Of a stretch of DNA of 64,000 bases, positions 41,953 to 51,172 are shown piece after piece. The notes under the pieces were generated by a model. The model was given only the letters and a program-made list of their open reading frames with translations. It made no database searches and was not told the DNA's origin. Source of the stretch: an uncultured Bacteroides sp. GTDB lineage: Bacteria > Bacteroidota > Bacteroidia > Bacteroidales > Bacteroidaceae. Location: contig CASENM010000020.1 of the NCBI GenBank assembly GCA_949289295.1, positions 1 through 64,000 of the forward strand, given 5' to 3'. Each line of letters starts with the position of its first letter. Positions within the stretch are counted from its first letter, which is position 1. Made by a program: the position numbers and the translations under genes.

Positions 41953-42709
41953 ACATCCCGGGGGTGTACTGCCCTTTTCCCTTGGTCGCATTGCCATAGC
42001 CGACGGCATGCTCCGGACAATGGTGGTAGCAGGCCAGACACATGGCACAGTCCGCTCCCCACACCGGACGGCCCTCCGCCAGACGGATGTTGCGCATGGG
42101 GCACACCCTCACACATTTACCGCACGAGACACAGGCGTCTGTCGCACGAAAAGCGTCCGGTGAGGTCATATACCGGTTGAAGAACGGACGGACAAGATAC
42201 GATTTCAAGCGGGGGAATATCCCCTCGTGGCAGTCGGTCATACGCTTACGGGCCTTGACGCACGAGGCGATGAACTCCAGCCTCCCCTCCATGCCTTTCA
42301 GTTTCAGGCCGGCAAGACGGCGCGAATCCACGTCGAATCCGGGAAGGCAGACATACGTGTTGGGCATCGTCACCGAAAAGCCCGCCGCACAAATCCACCC
42401 TTTGCGCGACACCGCCTTCCTGAAAATGTCGGCCGTCTTCCCCGTATCGTCACCGCACGTGCAGACAAAATACACATACTCCGGCACACCCTCAATCCTT
42501 ATCCGCTCCAACGCCTCAAGCACCACGGGAGGAGGCCCCCACGAATAGACGGGAAACACAAAACCCAAGGCTTCCCCCTCCTGCAGGACAAGGGCATCCT
42601 TACCGCCGCCAGCCACCTCCAACAGCGGCAACACCTTCTCGCCCGATATCCGGCCGAGACATCCGGCCACCTCACGCGAATTTCCTGTTCCTGAAAAATA
42701 TAGAATCAT
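41930..42709 (-). CDS. EFR1-type flavodoxin/ferredoxin protein
   Basis: This 259-aa protein has an N-terminal flavodoxin-like domain (ILYFSGTGNSREVA, then VFPVYSWGPP). A C-terminal pair of 4Fe-4S motifs follows (CVSCGKCVRVCP and CAMCLACYHHCPEHA, about 190-235). EFR1-family proteins are presumed electron carriers in anaerobes. It lies just after a terminated RNA gene and overlaps the 3' end of the histidine kinase gene. There is no signal peptide. Confidence 0.88.
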   Translation of the reverse strand: MILYFSGTGNSREVAGCLGRISGEKVLPLLEVAGGGKDALVLQEGEALGFVFPVYSWGPPPVVLEALERIRIEGVPEYVYFVCTCGDDTGKTADIFRKAVSRKGWICAAGFSVTMPNTYVCLPGFDVDSRRLAGLKLKGMEGRLEFIASCVKARKRMTDCHEGIFPRLKSYLVRPFFNRYMTSPDAFRATDACVSCGKCVRVCPMRNIRLAEGRPVWGADCAMCLACYHHCPEHAVGYGNATKGKGQYTPGMFMPGKKA

Positions 42710-42754
42710 ACCGACCTCTTTTAAAAAAATTTAAACCAATACACATGACCGCAC

Positions 42755-42995
42755 AAAAAGACGGGGAATCCTGAGCGTATGCCAACCAGGATTCCCCGTC
42801 TTATGAGAAAAAAGAGAAGCCGCACCCGAGGCGTGACGAAACTCCGATAAACAAGATTTGAGTGCTCACCCCCTTTGTAATCCACCGGCATAAATGCTAC
42901 CCGAAGGCGTGGCCCGCCATTGGAGATTGAAGCTGTTCTCGGCATTTCATATAATTTGATGAGTTTCCCGATTCTGCAAGTACGGCTTCATTTTT
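42755..42995 (-). ncRNA. Bacteroidales-1-like non-coding RNA
   Basis: A strong leftward promoter (43002-43032) starts a predicted transcript of about 240 nt. It ends at a 14-bp perfect hairpin (GACGGGGAATCCTG at 42760-42773 with its complement at 42787-42800) followed on the minus strand by five T. The body is structured and GC-rich within an AT-rich gap, with two similar short stems (CACGCCTTCGGGT and CACGCCTCGGGTG). It lies directly downstream of rplT, the place where the Bacteroidales-1 RNA is typically found. The family name rests on position and architecture, not on an alignment. Confidence 0.6.
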
Positions 42996-43001
42996 GTATT
43001 A

Positions 43002-43032
43002 CAAATGTACGACATTTTTTTGAATTTACAAA
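43002..43032 (-). promoter_or_regulatory. Promoter of the RNA gene downstream of rplT
   Basis: Read on the minus strand, TTTG (43032-43029) is followed after 19 nt by TACATTTG (43009-43002), an ideal Bacteroidetes promoter. It lies between rplT and the structured RNA, showing that the RNA is transcribed separately from the ribosomal genes. Confidence 0.7.
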
Positions 43033-43106
43033 ATATCAGGCACAAAAAAAGGTACCGCAAAGCGATACCTTTTTCATAATTTTAAAGTCTTTCGGATTTC
43101 TCAATC

Positions 43107-43457
43107 TCAAGCGGCTTTCACTTTAGCAACGACAGCCTTGAATGCTTCAGGATGATTCATTGCCAGGTCAGCCAACACCTTACGGTTGATTTCGATACCT
43201 GCCTTGTGCAGTGCACCCATCAACTGAGAGTATGACATACCTTCCAGACGAGCGGCAGCGTTGATACGCTGGATCCACAACGCGCGGAAGTTACGTTTCT
43301 TGTTCTTGCGGTCACGATATGCATAAGTCAAACCTTTTTCCCATGTGTTCTTGGCAACGGTCCAAACGTTCTTTCTTGCACCAAAGTAACCTTTGGTCAA
43401 CTTCAAAATTTTCTTTCTTCTTGCTCTGGAAGCAACATGATTTACTGATCTTGGCAT
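43107..43457 (-). CDS. rplT: Large ribosomal subunit protein L20
   Basis: I start it at the ATG at 43457 (116 aa), which gives the canonical [19 protein letters not shown]. The 14 codons upstream are leader. The basic N-terminal tail and the helical C-terminal domain ([29 protein letters not shown]) are standard. L20 binds 23S rRNA early in 50S assembly. It is last in the order thrS-infC-rpmI-rplT. Confidence 0.97.
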   Translation of the reverse strand: MPRSVNHVASRARRKKILKLTKGYFGARKNVWTVAKNTWEKGLTYAYRDRKNKKRNFRALWIQRINAAARLEGMSYSQLMGALHKAGIEINRKVLADLAMNHPEAFKAVVAKVKAA

Positions 43458-43561
43458 AGTTTTAAAAAGTTTTTGAATGTTAGCGCCGATATTTTCCAAC
43501 CGGACTTGAAGCTAATGCATTCGGTTAATAAATTAAATGATACTCTTACGCTTCACAAAGA

Positions 43562-43759
43562 TTAACGCAAACAAAGAAGTTCCTTCACCTGTCTCTTGTT
43601 GTCACTGTCTACCAGACCCATGTGAACAAGATTTCTTTTCTGCTTTTTAGTCTTCTTAGTCAGAATGTGACTGTGATAAGCGTGCTTTCTCTTAATTTTA
43701 CCCGTTCCGGTAAGAGCGAATCTTTTTTTGGCACCGGAGTTAGTCTTAACTTTTGGCAT
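43562..43759 (-). CDS. rpmI: Large ribosomal subunit protein L35
   Basis: This is the standard 65-aa L35, with [20 protein letters not shown] and a basic [19 protein letters not shown] segment. It lies between infC and rplT, as in most bacteria. Confidence 0.97.
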   Translation of the reverse strand: MPKVKTNSGAKKRFALTGTGKIKRKHAYHSHILTKKTKKQKRNLVHMGLVDSDNKRQVKELLCLR

Positions 43760-43825
43760 CTTGTTTAATTTTTAAATATTAATAATTAATGGCAACGCAC
43801 TACACCGCGCGTTACACACCCTCAT

Positions 43826-44413
43826 TCATTCTTCAGTTTCATCTTTCTTCTCTGAAGGAGCCGCCGGTTTGGCCGGTTTCTTGGCACCCGGTTTCTTCGG
43901 AGCAAGCGCGATGGTCATTCGTTTACCTTCAAGCAAAGGCATCTGTTCCACTTTTGCATATTCCTCCAAATCATTGGCAAAACGGAGAAGAAGCACTTCA
44001 CCCTGTTCCTTGAACAAAATCGAGCGTCCTTTAAAGAACACATAAGCCTTCACTTTGTCACCGTTCTGCAAGAAGCCGATGGCATGCTTCAGCTTGAAAT
44101 TATAATCATGGTCATCAGTCTGAGGTCCAAAACGAATTTCCTTCACATTGACCTTCACCTGTTTGGCCTTCTGCTCCTTCGCACGTTTCTTCAACTGGTA
44201 AAGGAACTTAGAATAATCTATAATTCTACAAACTGGAGGGACAGCGTTGGGTGAAATTTCAACCAAGTCGGCTTCATGTTCTTCTGCCAGTTTCAAGGCC
44301 TGAGCAATCGGATAGACAGCCGATTCAATATTATCTCCCACAATACGTACTTCTTTGGCACGAATCTGTTCGTTGATTCGGTGTTGCCCTTTTAAAGAGT
44401 CATTTTTCATCAA
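43826..44413 (-). CDS. infC: Translation initiation factor IF-3
   Basis: The protein has 195 aa. The N-domain has [17 protein letters not shown] and the linker follows [18 protein letters not shown]. The C-domain carries [22 protein letters not shown] Lys/Pro/Ala-rich tail of about 20 residues extends the usual length. The frame begins with two ATG codons (44413 and 44410), and either may serve. It prevents subunit joining and checks the initiator tRNA. It is 100 nt after thrS. Confidence 0.96.
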   Translation of the reverse strand: MMKNDSLKGQHRINEQIRAKEVRIVGDNIESAVYPIAQALKLAEEHEADLVEISPNAVPPVCRIIDYSKFLYQLKKRAKEQKAKQVKVNVKEIRFGPQTDDHDYNFKLKHAIGFLQNGDKVKAYVFFKGRSILFKEQGEVLLLRFANDLEEYAKVEQMPLLEGKRMTIALAPKKPGAKKPAKPAAPSEKKDETEE

Positions 44414-44513
44414 AAATACTTTTTCTTCCTGTTTGTCTTTAGAGTTATAAATTATTATTGCATTCCGTCCTGTCGGGAGTCAAGATATACATCCCAACAA
44501 AACGGTTGCAAAT

Positions 44514-46457
44514 TTACCATTTATTTATCATATTATGAACTTCTTCCGCAATATTTTTTGCAAAATCTTCGATTTTCATCACACCTTTGTCGCCTTCACC
44601 CTGCTTGCGTACGGAAACTTCGCCGTTCTCGGCCTCTTTTTCGCCTACAACCAGCATGTAAGGAATACGTTTCATCTCATTGTCACGGATCTTGCGGCCG
44701 ATTTTCTCGTTGCGTTCATCCACAATGGCGCGGATGTCGTACTTCTTGAGTTCCATGCGCACCTTGTCCGCATAGTCGTTGAACTTCTCGGAGATGGGAA
44801 GGATGGCCACCTGGTCGGGGGTCAGCCACAACGGGAACTTGCCGGCGGTATGCTCGATGAGCACGGCCACGAAGCGTTCCATGGAGCCGAACGGCGCACG
44901 GTGGATCATCACCGGACGGTGTTTCTGGTTGTCGGAGCCCATGTACTCCAGATCAAAACGTTCCGGCAGGTTGTAGTCCACCTGGATGGTGCCCAGCTGC
45001 CAGCGGCGTCCGATCGCGTCCTTCACCATGAAGTCGAGTTTCGGACCGTAGAACGCGGCCTCGCCGTATTCCACCTTCGCCTTCAGCCCTTTCTCCTCAC
45101 AAGCCTCCACAATGGCCTGCTCCGCCTTTTCCCAGTTCTCGTCACTACCGATATACTTCTCGCGGTTCACCTTATCGCGCAAGGAAATCTGCGCCTCGAA
45201 GTTCTCGAAGTTCATTGACTTGAACACAATAGAAATGATGTCCATCACGCGGAGGAACTCGTCCTTCACCTGGTCGGGACGGCAGAAGATGTGCGCGTCG
45301 TCCTGCGTGAAGCTGCGCACACGGGTCAGTCCGTGCAGCTCACCGCTCTGCTCATAGCGGCACACCGTACCGAACTCGGCGATGCGCAACGGCAGGTCGC
45401 GGTACGAGCGCGGAGAATTTTTATAGATCGTACAGTGATGCGGACAGTTCATCGGTTTCAGGAAGTACTCCTCCCCTTCTTCCGGCGTATGGATCGGCTG
45501 GAACGAGTCCTTGCCGTACTTCGCGTAGTGCCCCGAAGTGACATACAGCATCTTGTTGCCGATGGGCGGGCACATCACTTCCTGATAGTCGTAGCGTGCC
45601 TGGATGCGGCGCAGGAAATCCTGCAGACGGATACGCAGGGCGGTACCTTTCGGCAGCCACATGGGCAGACCCTTGCCCACCATGTCGGAGAACATGAACA
45701 GGTCCATTTCCTTGCCGATCTTGCGGTGGTCGCGTTTCTTGGCCTCCTCCAGCATCACCAGATATTCGTCGAGCATCTTCTTCTTCGGGAAAGTGATACC
45801 ATAGATACGCGTCATCTGCTTGCGGTCCTCCTGACCTCTCCAATAAGCACCGGCTACCGACAACAGCTTGATAGCCTTGATAGGAGCCGTCGACAACAAA
45901 TGCGGTCCACGGCAGAGATCCGTAAAGTTGCCTTGCGTATATGTAGTGATATGGCCGTCCTCCAGTTCGGAAATCAGTTCGCACTTATAAGTTTCCCCTC
46001 TTTCACCGAACATTTTCAGCGCATCTTCCTTCGCGATGCTCTTACGCACCAGTTCTTCCTTGCGTGCGGCCAGTTCCACCATCTTCTGTTCGATGGCCGG
46101 AAGGTCGCTTTCCTTAATCACCACGCCGTCTCCCGGATCCACATCATAATAGAATCCGTTTTCGATGGCGGGACCGATACCGAACTGGATGCCCGGATAA
46201 AGCTCCTGCAGCGCCTCGGCCAACAGGTGGGCGCTGGTATGCCAGAAAGCATGCTTGCCCTGTTCGTCATCCCACTTATAGAGAACAAAATCAGCGTCTT
46301 CGTTAATCGGACGGCTCAAGTCCACAGTCTCACCGTTCACGCCGCAGGCCAACACATCCTGCGCCAGACGGGAGCTGATACTTTCTGCAATCTGCAGACC
46401 CGTCACTCCGTCATTATACTCGCGCACGGAGCCGTCGGGAAAAGTTATCTTAACCAT
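44514..46457 (-). CDS. thrS: Threonyl-tRNA synthetase
   Basis: This 647-aa full-length class II synthetase has an N-terminal TGS domain ([13 protein letters not shown]) and the editing domain with [11 protein letters not shown]. The catalytic core has zinc ligands (C in QEVMCPP, H in [10 protein letters not shown] and a later H) and motif 3 near [15 protein letters not shown]-terminal anticodon-binding domain completes it. It is the first gene of the thrS-infC-rpmI-rplT cluster. Confidence 0.97.
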   Translation of the reverse strand: MVKITFPDGSVREYNDGVTGLQIAESISSRLAQDVLACGVNGETVDLSRPINEDADFVLYKWDDEQGKHAFWHTSAHLLAEALQELYPGIQFGIGPAIENGFYYDVDPGDGVVIKESDLPAIEQKMVELAARKEELVRKSIAKEDALKMFGERGETYKCELISELEDGHITTYTQGNFTDLCRGPHLLSTAPIKAIKLLSVAGAYWRGQEDRKQMTRIYGITFPKKKMLDEYLVMLEEAKKRDHRKIGKEMDLFMFSDMVGKGLPMWLPKGTALRIRLQDFLRRIQARYDYQEVMCPPIGNKMLYVTSGHYAKYGKDSFQPIHTPEEGEEYFLKPMNCPHHCTIYKNSPRSYRDLPLRIAEFGTVCRYEQSGELHGLTRVRSFTQDDAHIFCRPDQVKDEFLRVMDIISIVFKSMNFENFEAQISLRDKVNREKYIGSDENWEKAEQAIVEACEEKGLKAKVEYGEAAFYGPKLDFMVKDAIGRRWQLGTIQVDYNLPERFDLEYMGSDNQKHRPVMIHRAPFGSMERFVAVLIEHTAGKFPLWLTPDQVAILPISEKFNDYADKVRMELKKYDIRAIVDERNEKIGRKIRDNEMKRIPYMLVVGEKEAENGEVSVRKQGEGDKGVMKIEDFAKNIAEEVHNMINKW

Positions 46458-46529
46458 AGTGTCTGTAATTGTTTATGTTATTGCGCACAAAATTATATAA
46501 AACTTTTTATTTTATCTCACTTTCCTTTT

Positions 46530-48548
46530 TTATTTTTCAGGAACGGCCGTAAACCGCTTGATGATGTTGTAAGCCGAAAAGATTCCCAGCTCGCCCGCCT
46601 TGCTCAGGTCACGGATTCCCTGCGTGTTGTTGCCCAGGAAGATATTTGTCAGCCCACGGTTGAAATAGGCGTCCGCAAAACGGGGATCAAGCTCGATGGC
46701 CTTCGAATAATCGGCCAGAGCGGCCCGGTAATCCTTCATGGAGTTCAAGATATTCCCCCGGTTATAATAGGCATACACAAAGTCGGGAGCCAGACGAATC
46801 ACCTCGTCCAAATCCTCCTTCACCTTATTATAATCATAGGCATGCACCTGTATCTCTTTCTCAAGCTTCACCTCCACCTCATAATTCTTGTCGCGCCTGC
46901 GGTATTCAAGCTGCTTGTAATAGATGAGCGAACGGCTGAAATAAGCGGGCATGAATGTAGAGTCACAGCGGATAACCTCATCCAGATCGGCCAGCGCATT
47001 GTCGAAATCCTGCACCAGATAGAAGTCGAGCGCACGGGCATAATAATGAAGCGCATTGCGAGGACTCTTCACGATGGCCGCCGTCTGCTCGTCAATCGAT
47101 GCGAAATGCTGCTTCACCTGCTGCTCGTTCAGCGAAGCCTCCCTGTTGGTAATCAGCAGACGGTGCGGTAGCAGATGCCGTGCATTCAGGTCATCAATCC
47201 CCTTATAATAGTTGATCTGCCGTTCCACCTCCTCCCGGCGTTCATAATAGCTCAGCGCAAACATCGGTTGCGGAAGAATGTTCACGTTACGGTCCTGCAC
47301 ACGTCCCCGGTAATCGGTCTTGTAACGGCTTTCCCCGTCCTCATTGTCAGCCACCATGATTTTACGGAAGTTCTCCACATTCTTGTCCGACTGCTTGCGG
47401 GTCTTGTCGTCGGAGCCCGATGCGGCCTGCTGCTTTTTCTGCCCGTTCTGCGCTTCCAGCCGGGCTTTCAGCACCTTGAACTCGTCAGCGTCCGCCCCTT
47501 TCACGTCGCCCGTCTTCCTCCTCGCGGCCGCACGATACTGGTATCCCAACAAGAAATTCGGATATTCATCGAGCACGGCAGAGTAGTCGTCAATCGCACC
47601 GGCGTAGTCGCCTGTACGGTCACGGAGCAACCCGCGGTTGAAGACAGCCATCATGTTGTCCGGTTCCACCTGAAGCACGAAATCGAAGTCCTCGATAGCC
47701 CGGTTGTCATCGCCCACCTGGGCCCGGAGCAGTCCGCGGTTATAGTGGCCGATGAAATTGTTCGGTTCCACATCCAGCGCCAAGTCATAGTCGGCCATCG
47801 CCCCTCTCAGATTGTTCTGGTGATAACGTGCCAGCGCACGGTTGATATATAATCCTGCGTTGCGTACAGACAAACGAATCGCTTCCGTAAGGTCCGTCTC
47901 GGCATCCGCAAATTTCTGCCTCTGCAGGAACAGCATCCCTCTCATCGACCAGGTATCAGGATTATAGCGGTCCATCTCGATAGCCTTGTCGGCATCGGTC
48001 ATGGCCTGCAGCGTGTCTTTCTGCTTCAGCGACACCTCCGTACGCATCAGATACGCGTCAGTATAACGGGGAGAAATCCGGATCAGCGTGTCCAGGTCGG
48101 CCCGTGCCACCGCATAATCTTTCTCCTGCATCCTGCAGAGAGCCAGGTTGTGCCACAGGCTGATGTTCTCCGGATCGAGTTTCAAGGCCCTCTCGTAATC
48201 TCCGATAGCCTCCCTGAACTTACTCTGCCGGATACGCGAAATCCCTCTCACCTGATACGCGTTTACCACAAACGGATTCCGCTCAAGAGCCTCGCTGCAG
48301 TCCGCCTCCGCCCCCTGATAGTCATCAAGATTCATCTTGGCCAGCCCCCTGTAGAAATAAGGCTCTGCCAGATAAGGCTTGGCATTGATGACTTGATTGA
48401 AATACTGTATGGAAAGGACATAATCCTCAAAGTAAAGAGCGTTCTTACCGATGGTCATCACCCGGTCAGTATTGATCTGCGACAGGAGCTGGCCCGGAAC
48501 GCAAAGACCTATATATAACAGTACGTATAGGATTTTTTTTCTTGTCAT
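46530..48548 (-). CDS. Secreted TPR-repeat protein
   Basis: This 672-aa protein has a signal peptide (about 1-24). About eight consecutive TPR units follow (residues 30-370, for example [20 protein letters not shown] and [20 protein letters not shown]). A charged linker with no repeats comes next (about 380-470), then further TPR units up to residue 650. It is probably a periplasmic scaffold, and the specific role is unknown. It overlaps the start region of def by 4 nt. Confidence 0.85.
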   Translation of the reverse strand: MTRKKILYVLLYIGLCVPGQLLSQINTDRVMTIGKNALYFEDYVLSIQYFNQVINAKPYLAEPYFYRGLAKMNLDDYQGAEADCSEALERNPFVVNAYQVRGISRIRQSKFREAIGDYERALKLDPENISLWHNLALCRMQEKDYAVARADLDTLIRISPRYTDAYLMRTEVSLKQKDTLQAMTDADKAIEMDRYNPDTWSMRGMLFLQRQKFADAETDLTEAIRLSVRNAGLYINRALARYHQNNLRGAMADYDLALDVEPNNFIGHYNRGLLRAQVGDDNRAIEDFDFVLQVEPDNMMAVFNRGLLRDRTGDYAGAIDDYSAVLDEYPNFLLGYQYRAAARRKTGDVKGADADEFKVLKARLEAQNGQKKQQAASGSDDKTRKQSDKNVENFRKIMVADNEDGESRYKTDYRGRVQDRNVNILPQPMFALSYYERREEVERQINYYKGIDDLNARHLLPHRLLITNREASLNEQQVKQHFASIDEQTAAIVKSPRNALHYYARALDFYLVQDFDNALADLDEVIRCDSTFMPAYFSRSLIYYKQLEYRRRDKNYEVEVKLEKEIQVHAYDYNKVKEDLDEVIRLAPDFVYAYYNRGNILNSMKDYRAALADYSKAIELDPRFADAYFNRGLTNIFLGNNTQGIRDLSKAGELGIFSAYNIIKRFTAVPEK

Positions 48549-49099
48549 TTCACCGTTTTCACCTTATATGAGCACCGGACTTTTCCTTTCACCATGCTAT
48601 TCAGCTTGCCGCGTATGATCTGCTTACGGAGCGCAGACAGATGGTCGATGAACATCACCCCGTCCAGATGGTCGAATTCATGCTGCATCACCCGCGCAAG
48701 ATAGCCGTCCACCCACTCGTCGTGCGGCTTCATCTCCTCATCGAGATACTGCACGCGAATCTTTTCAGGGCGCTTCACTCCCTCGTGGATGCCCGGCAGA
48801 CTCAGGCATCCCTCGTCCATCGTCACCATATCGCTTCCCGTCTCCAGAATATGCGGATTGACATACGCACGCTTGAACCCCTTGAACTCCGGTTTCTCGT
48901 CCGACAGCACATCCAAGTCGATCACCACCACCCGGACAGGAAGTCCCACCTGCGGAGCCGCCAGTCCCACCCCGTCGGCACGGTCCATCGTTTCAAACAT
49001 ATTCTCGATCAGTTCTTTCAGTCCCGGATAATCAGGAGTGATGTCCTCCGCCTCCTGACGCAATACAGGCTGGCCATATACATAAATCGGTAAAATCAT
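48545..49099 (-). CDS. def: Peptide deformylase
   Basis: This 184-aa protein has all three deformylase motifs: [18 protein letters not shown] and the HExxH-type QHEFDHLDG. It removes the formyl group from nascent proteins. Here it is coupled to the downstream TPR gene and lies 20 nt after ruvX. Confidence 0.96.
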   Translation of the reverse strand: MILPIYVYGQPVLRQEAEDITPDYPGLKELIENMFETMDRADGVGLAAPQVGLPVRVVVIDLDVLSDEKPEFKGFKRAYVNPHILETGSDMVTMDEGCLSLPGIHEGVKRPEKIRVQYLDEEMKPHDEWVDGYLARVMQHEFDHLDGVMFIDHLSALRKQIIRGKLNSMVKGKVRCSYKVKTVK

Positions 49100-49119
49100 T
49101 TTTTCTCCTCTATTATTGT

Positions 49120-49542
49120 TTAAAATTTCATTCGTTTCGACTCCAGATATGACTGCAGGATAATGGTCGCACTGATTTCGTCCACCAGCGCCTTGTTCTG
49201 ACGCGCCTTCTTCTTCAGTCCGGCATCAATCATCACCTGATGAGCCATCACAGAAGTAAAGCGTTCGTCCACCAGTTCCACCGGAACATCCGGCACCAGC
49301 TTCTTCAGCCGGTTCACGAAAGGCACAATCCGCTTCATGTTTTCCGAGTCCTCATAATTCATCTGCCTGGGATACCCCACAAGAATACGTTCCACACACT
49401 CTTTTTTCAGATAATCCAACAAAAAGTCCATCAGTTCAGCAGTGGGCACAGTCGCCAGCCCGTTTGCAATGATCTGCATCGGGTCGGTCACCGCAATACC
49501 GGTACGCTTTTTTCCGTAGTCAATAGCCAAAATTCTGCTCAT
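49120..49542 (-). CDS. ruvX: RuvX/YqgF pre-16S rRNA nuclease family
   Basis: I use the ATG at 49542 (140 aa), giving [21 protein letters not shown], the usual RNase H-like start. A TACTTTTG -7 element at 49549-49556 lies just upstream and overlaps the longer possible frame, which supports this start and a nearly leaderless mRNA. Later motifs VGYPRQMN and DERFTSVMA are typical. The family finishes 16S rRNA 5' ends, and some members resolve DNA junctions. Confidence 0.92.
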   Translation of the reverse strand: MSRILAIDYGKKRTGIAVTDPMQIIANGLATVPTAELMDFLLDYLKKECVERILVGYPRQMNYEDSENMKRIVPFVNRLKKLVPDVPVELVDERFTSVMAHQVMIDAGLKKKARQNKALVDEISATIILQSYLESKRMKF

Positions 49543-49615
49543 ACGGCGCAAAAGTACAAATTTATTCTTTACCAAGTTTGCATATAAAGCTTAAAAATTG
49601 TACCCCGATGAAACA

Positions 49616-49637
49616 AGAATGCCGAAGCGTTTTCCCC
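49616..49637. repeat. Single unit of the 22-bp palindromic repeat
   Basis: One unit (AATGCCGAAGCGTTTTCCCC core) matches the third unit at 22212. It lies between ruvX and the reverse-transcriptase operon, close to the left edge of that insertion. Confidence 0.6.
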
Positions 49638-49741
49638 ATACAGTAAAACCAGATGCCCGGCACCCCCGCCCTGAATACCATCTGCCGGCCTGTTCATGTA
49701 ATTTCTGACCTTAGTGACAGGCTGTACGTGCAGTCAATCAT

Positions 49742-51172
49742 CTACATTTCTGCAGGAAAAAATTGCTGACATTTTACTATTGGCGACACGCCTGGAATCC
49801 ATTTTTGGAATGCCTCACGATATATACGAAAAACATCATCGTCTCTAATGTCTTGATCGGTTATTTTATAAAGAGCCCCGTCATGTAGCGGTAAAACCAG
49901 CTCTACTTTCCAGCGATAACATTTATAGACGTCAATCAAAGCCTGCTTGAATATAAGTGAACCTGTACTTTGAATTATATGATTTAAAATCTTGTTACTG
50001 TCTGCATCTATATCAAAGTTTCTATTGTTCCCTAAAAGTGAGGCGGCTTTAGGGGTAATCAATTTCTTCAGCTCCGGTTCAGGGCAATAACGGTCAAAGA
50101 ACTTTTTAAGTCGCGTGGTGCATTTCCCCCCATATATAAAACAATAGAAATGAATCTTTGCTTCCTGCCTGTCACAGCCAACTATTCTTTCTATCTCAGA
50201 GTAAATCTCATTTTTCTCATAAAGGTCTATCAGTCCTTTGTTTTTTGTAAGACCAGCAAGTATGCCCGCTTCAAACTGGCTGTAGTCTACATACAGATAT
50301 CTATGCTCAACAAACGAATGTGAAGGACAATTGAGCAATCCACGGAATTCTTTGCTCATATTCTGCAGTGACGGCTCACGCATAATGATACGCGAGGTAC
50401 GAGTACCCATAGGTTTAACTATAGGTTTAACCATTGTCAGATTCTTCCTTATTGCACTTAAATATGTAAGCAGTCTAAGATTGCGCTCCGCCTTCTCCAC
50501 ATCATGAAAAGGTTTGAGCACGGGATATTTTTTGCATAATGTTTTTAGCCGCCCATATTTTAGATATTGAATCGGAATATCCAATTGGTTGCATACAGCT
50601 TCTACATCAGGTTGCACTTGGCAAAAATCAAGCTGAATCCTATTAAAGGCGCGATAGAGTTTCTTGTGCTGTGCCCGACATAAATCCTCAAGCCGGTCAT
50701 GACGGAATTCTATACCTTTGGCAGTCAAATCGTACAATACACGATTTACAGGTATTTCTATTTTTTCAATACGCGGCCACTCATCTTTTCCTCGAATCTT
50801 AATTTCTTTATAACAGTCTGTTAGCAGGCATAAGGTTTCTTCAAGCTGATTCTCCGCCTGCAATGGCAGTTCCTGACCTGTATAATATGATACCATTTCA
50901 CGCGGAGACCAATCCTCCTGCAAGTCTTCGCAATATTCAACAGACTGGCGAATCTGTCGGTCAAGGCATTCGAAATCCAGCAATTCAAACTTATGAATGC
51001 CACCATAATTATTAACAAGTAAATTAATTACTTCACCTATCTGACATGTAATAATCCTGTCGAGGAAGTATAGCCCTTTGTTAGTCAGATCTATTAATTT
51101 ACTCTGCTCGTCAGCTACATTACATCCATAGAGACGGCAATCAAGACATATCACTACGTATTCTGTTCTCAT
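49742..51172 (-). CDS. Family A DNA polymerase, minimal form
   Basis: This 476-aa protein has no recognisable 5' nuclease or proofreading domain. The polymerase motifs are clear: motif A YVDYSQFEAGILAGL (about 295-310), the O-helix motif B RQEAKIHFYCFIYGG with R, K and YG in place, and motif C LPLHDGALY, where the usual HDE is HDG. Both catalytic Asp residues remain. The start overlaps the reverse-transcriptase stop by 4 nt (ATGA). It probably copies or completes the cDNA made by its partner. The N-terminal 200 residues are unassigned. Confidence 0.82.
   Translation of the reverse strand: MRTEYVVICLDCRLYGCNVADEQSKLIDLTNKGLYFLDRIITCQIGEVINLLVNNYGGIHKFELLDFECLDRQIRQSVEYCEDLQEDWSPREMVSYYTGQELPLQAENQLEETLCLLTDCYKEIKIRGKDEWPRIEKIEIPVNRVLYDLTAKGIEFRHDRLEDLCRAQHKKLYRAFNRIQLDFCQVQPDVEAVCNQLDIPIQYLKYGRLKTLCKKYPVLKPFHDVEKAERNLRLLTYLSAIRKNLTMVKPIVKPMGTRTSRIIMREPSLQNMSKEFRGLLNCPSHSFVEHRYLYVDYSQFEAGILAGLTKNKGLIDLYEKNEIYSEIERIVGCDRQEAKIHFYCFIYGGKCTTRLKKFFDRYCPEPELKKLITPKAASLLGNNRNFDIDADSNKILNHIIQSTGSLIFKQALIDVYKCYRWKVELVLPLHDGALYKITDQDIRDDDVFRIYREAFQKWIPGVSPIVKCQQFFPAEM

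Noticed and set aside
42721-42945. 74-codon minus-strand frame in the RNA gene after rplT
   Set aside because: It runs through the structured RNA and its terminator hairpin, so it is better explained as a non-coding transcript.
45291-47171. 626-codon frame on the + strand across thrS and the TPR gene
   Set aside because: It spans two unrelated minus-strand genes and their intergenic gap, and shows no protein-like features.
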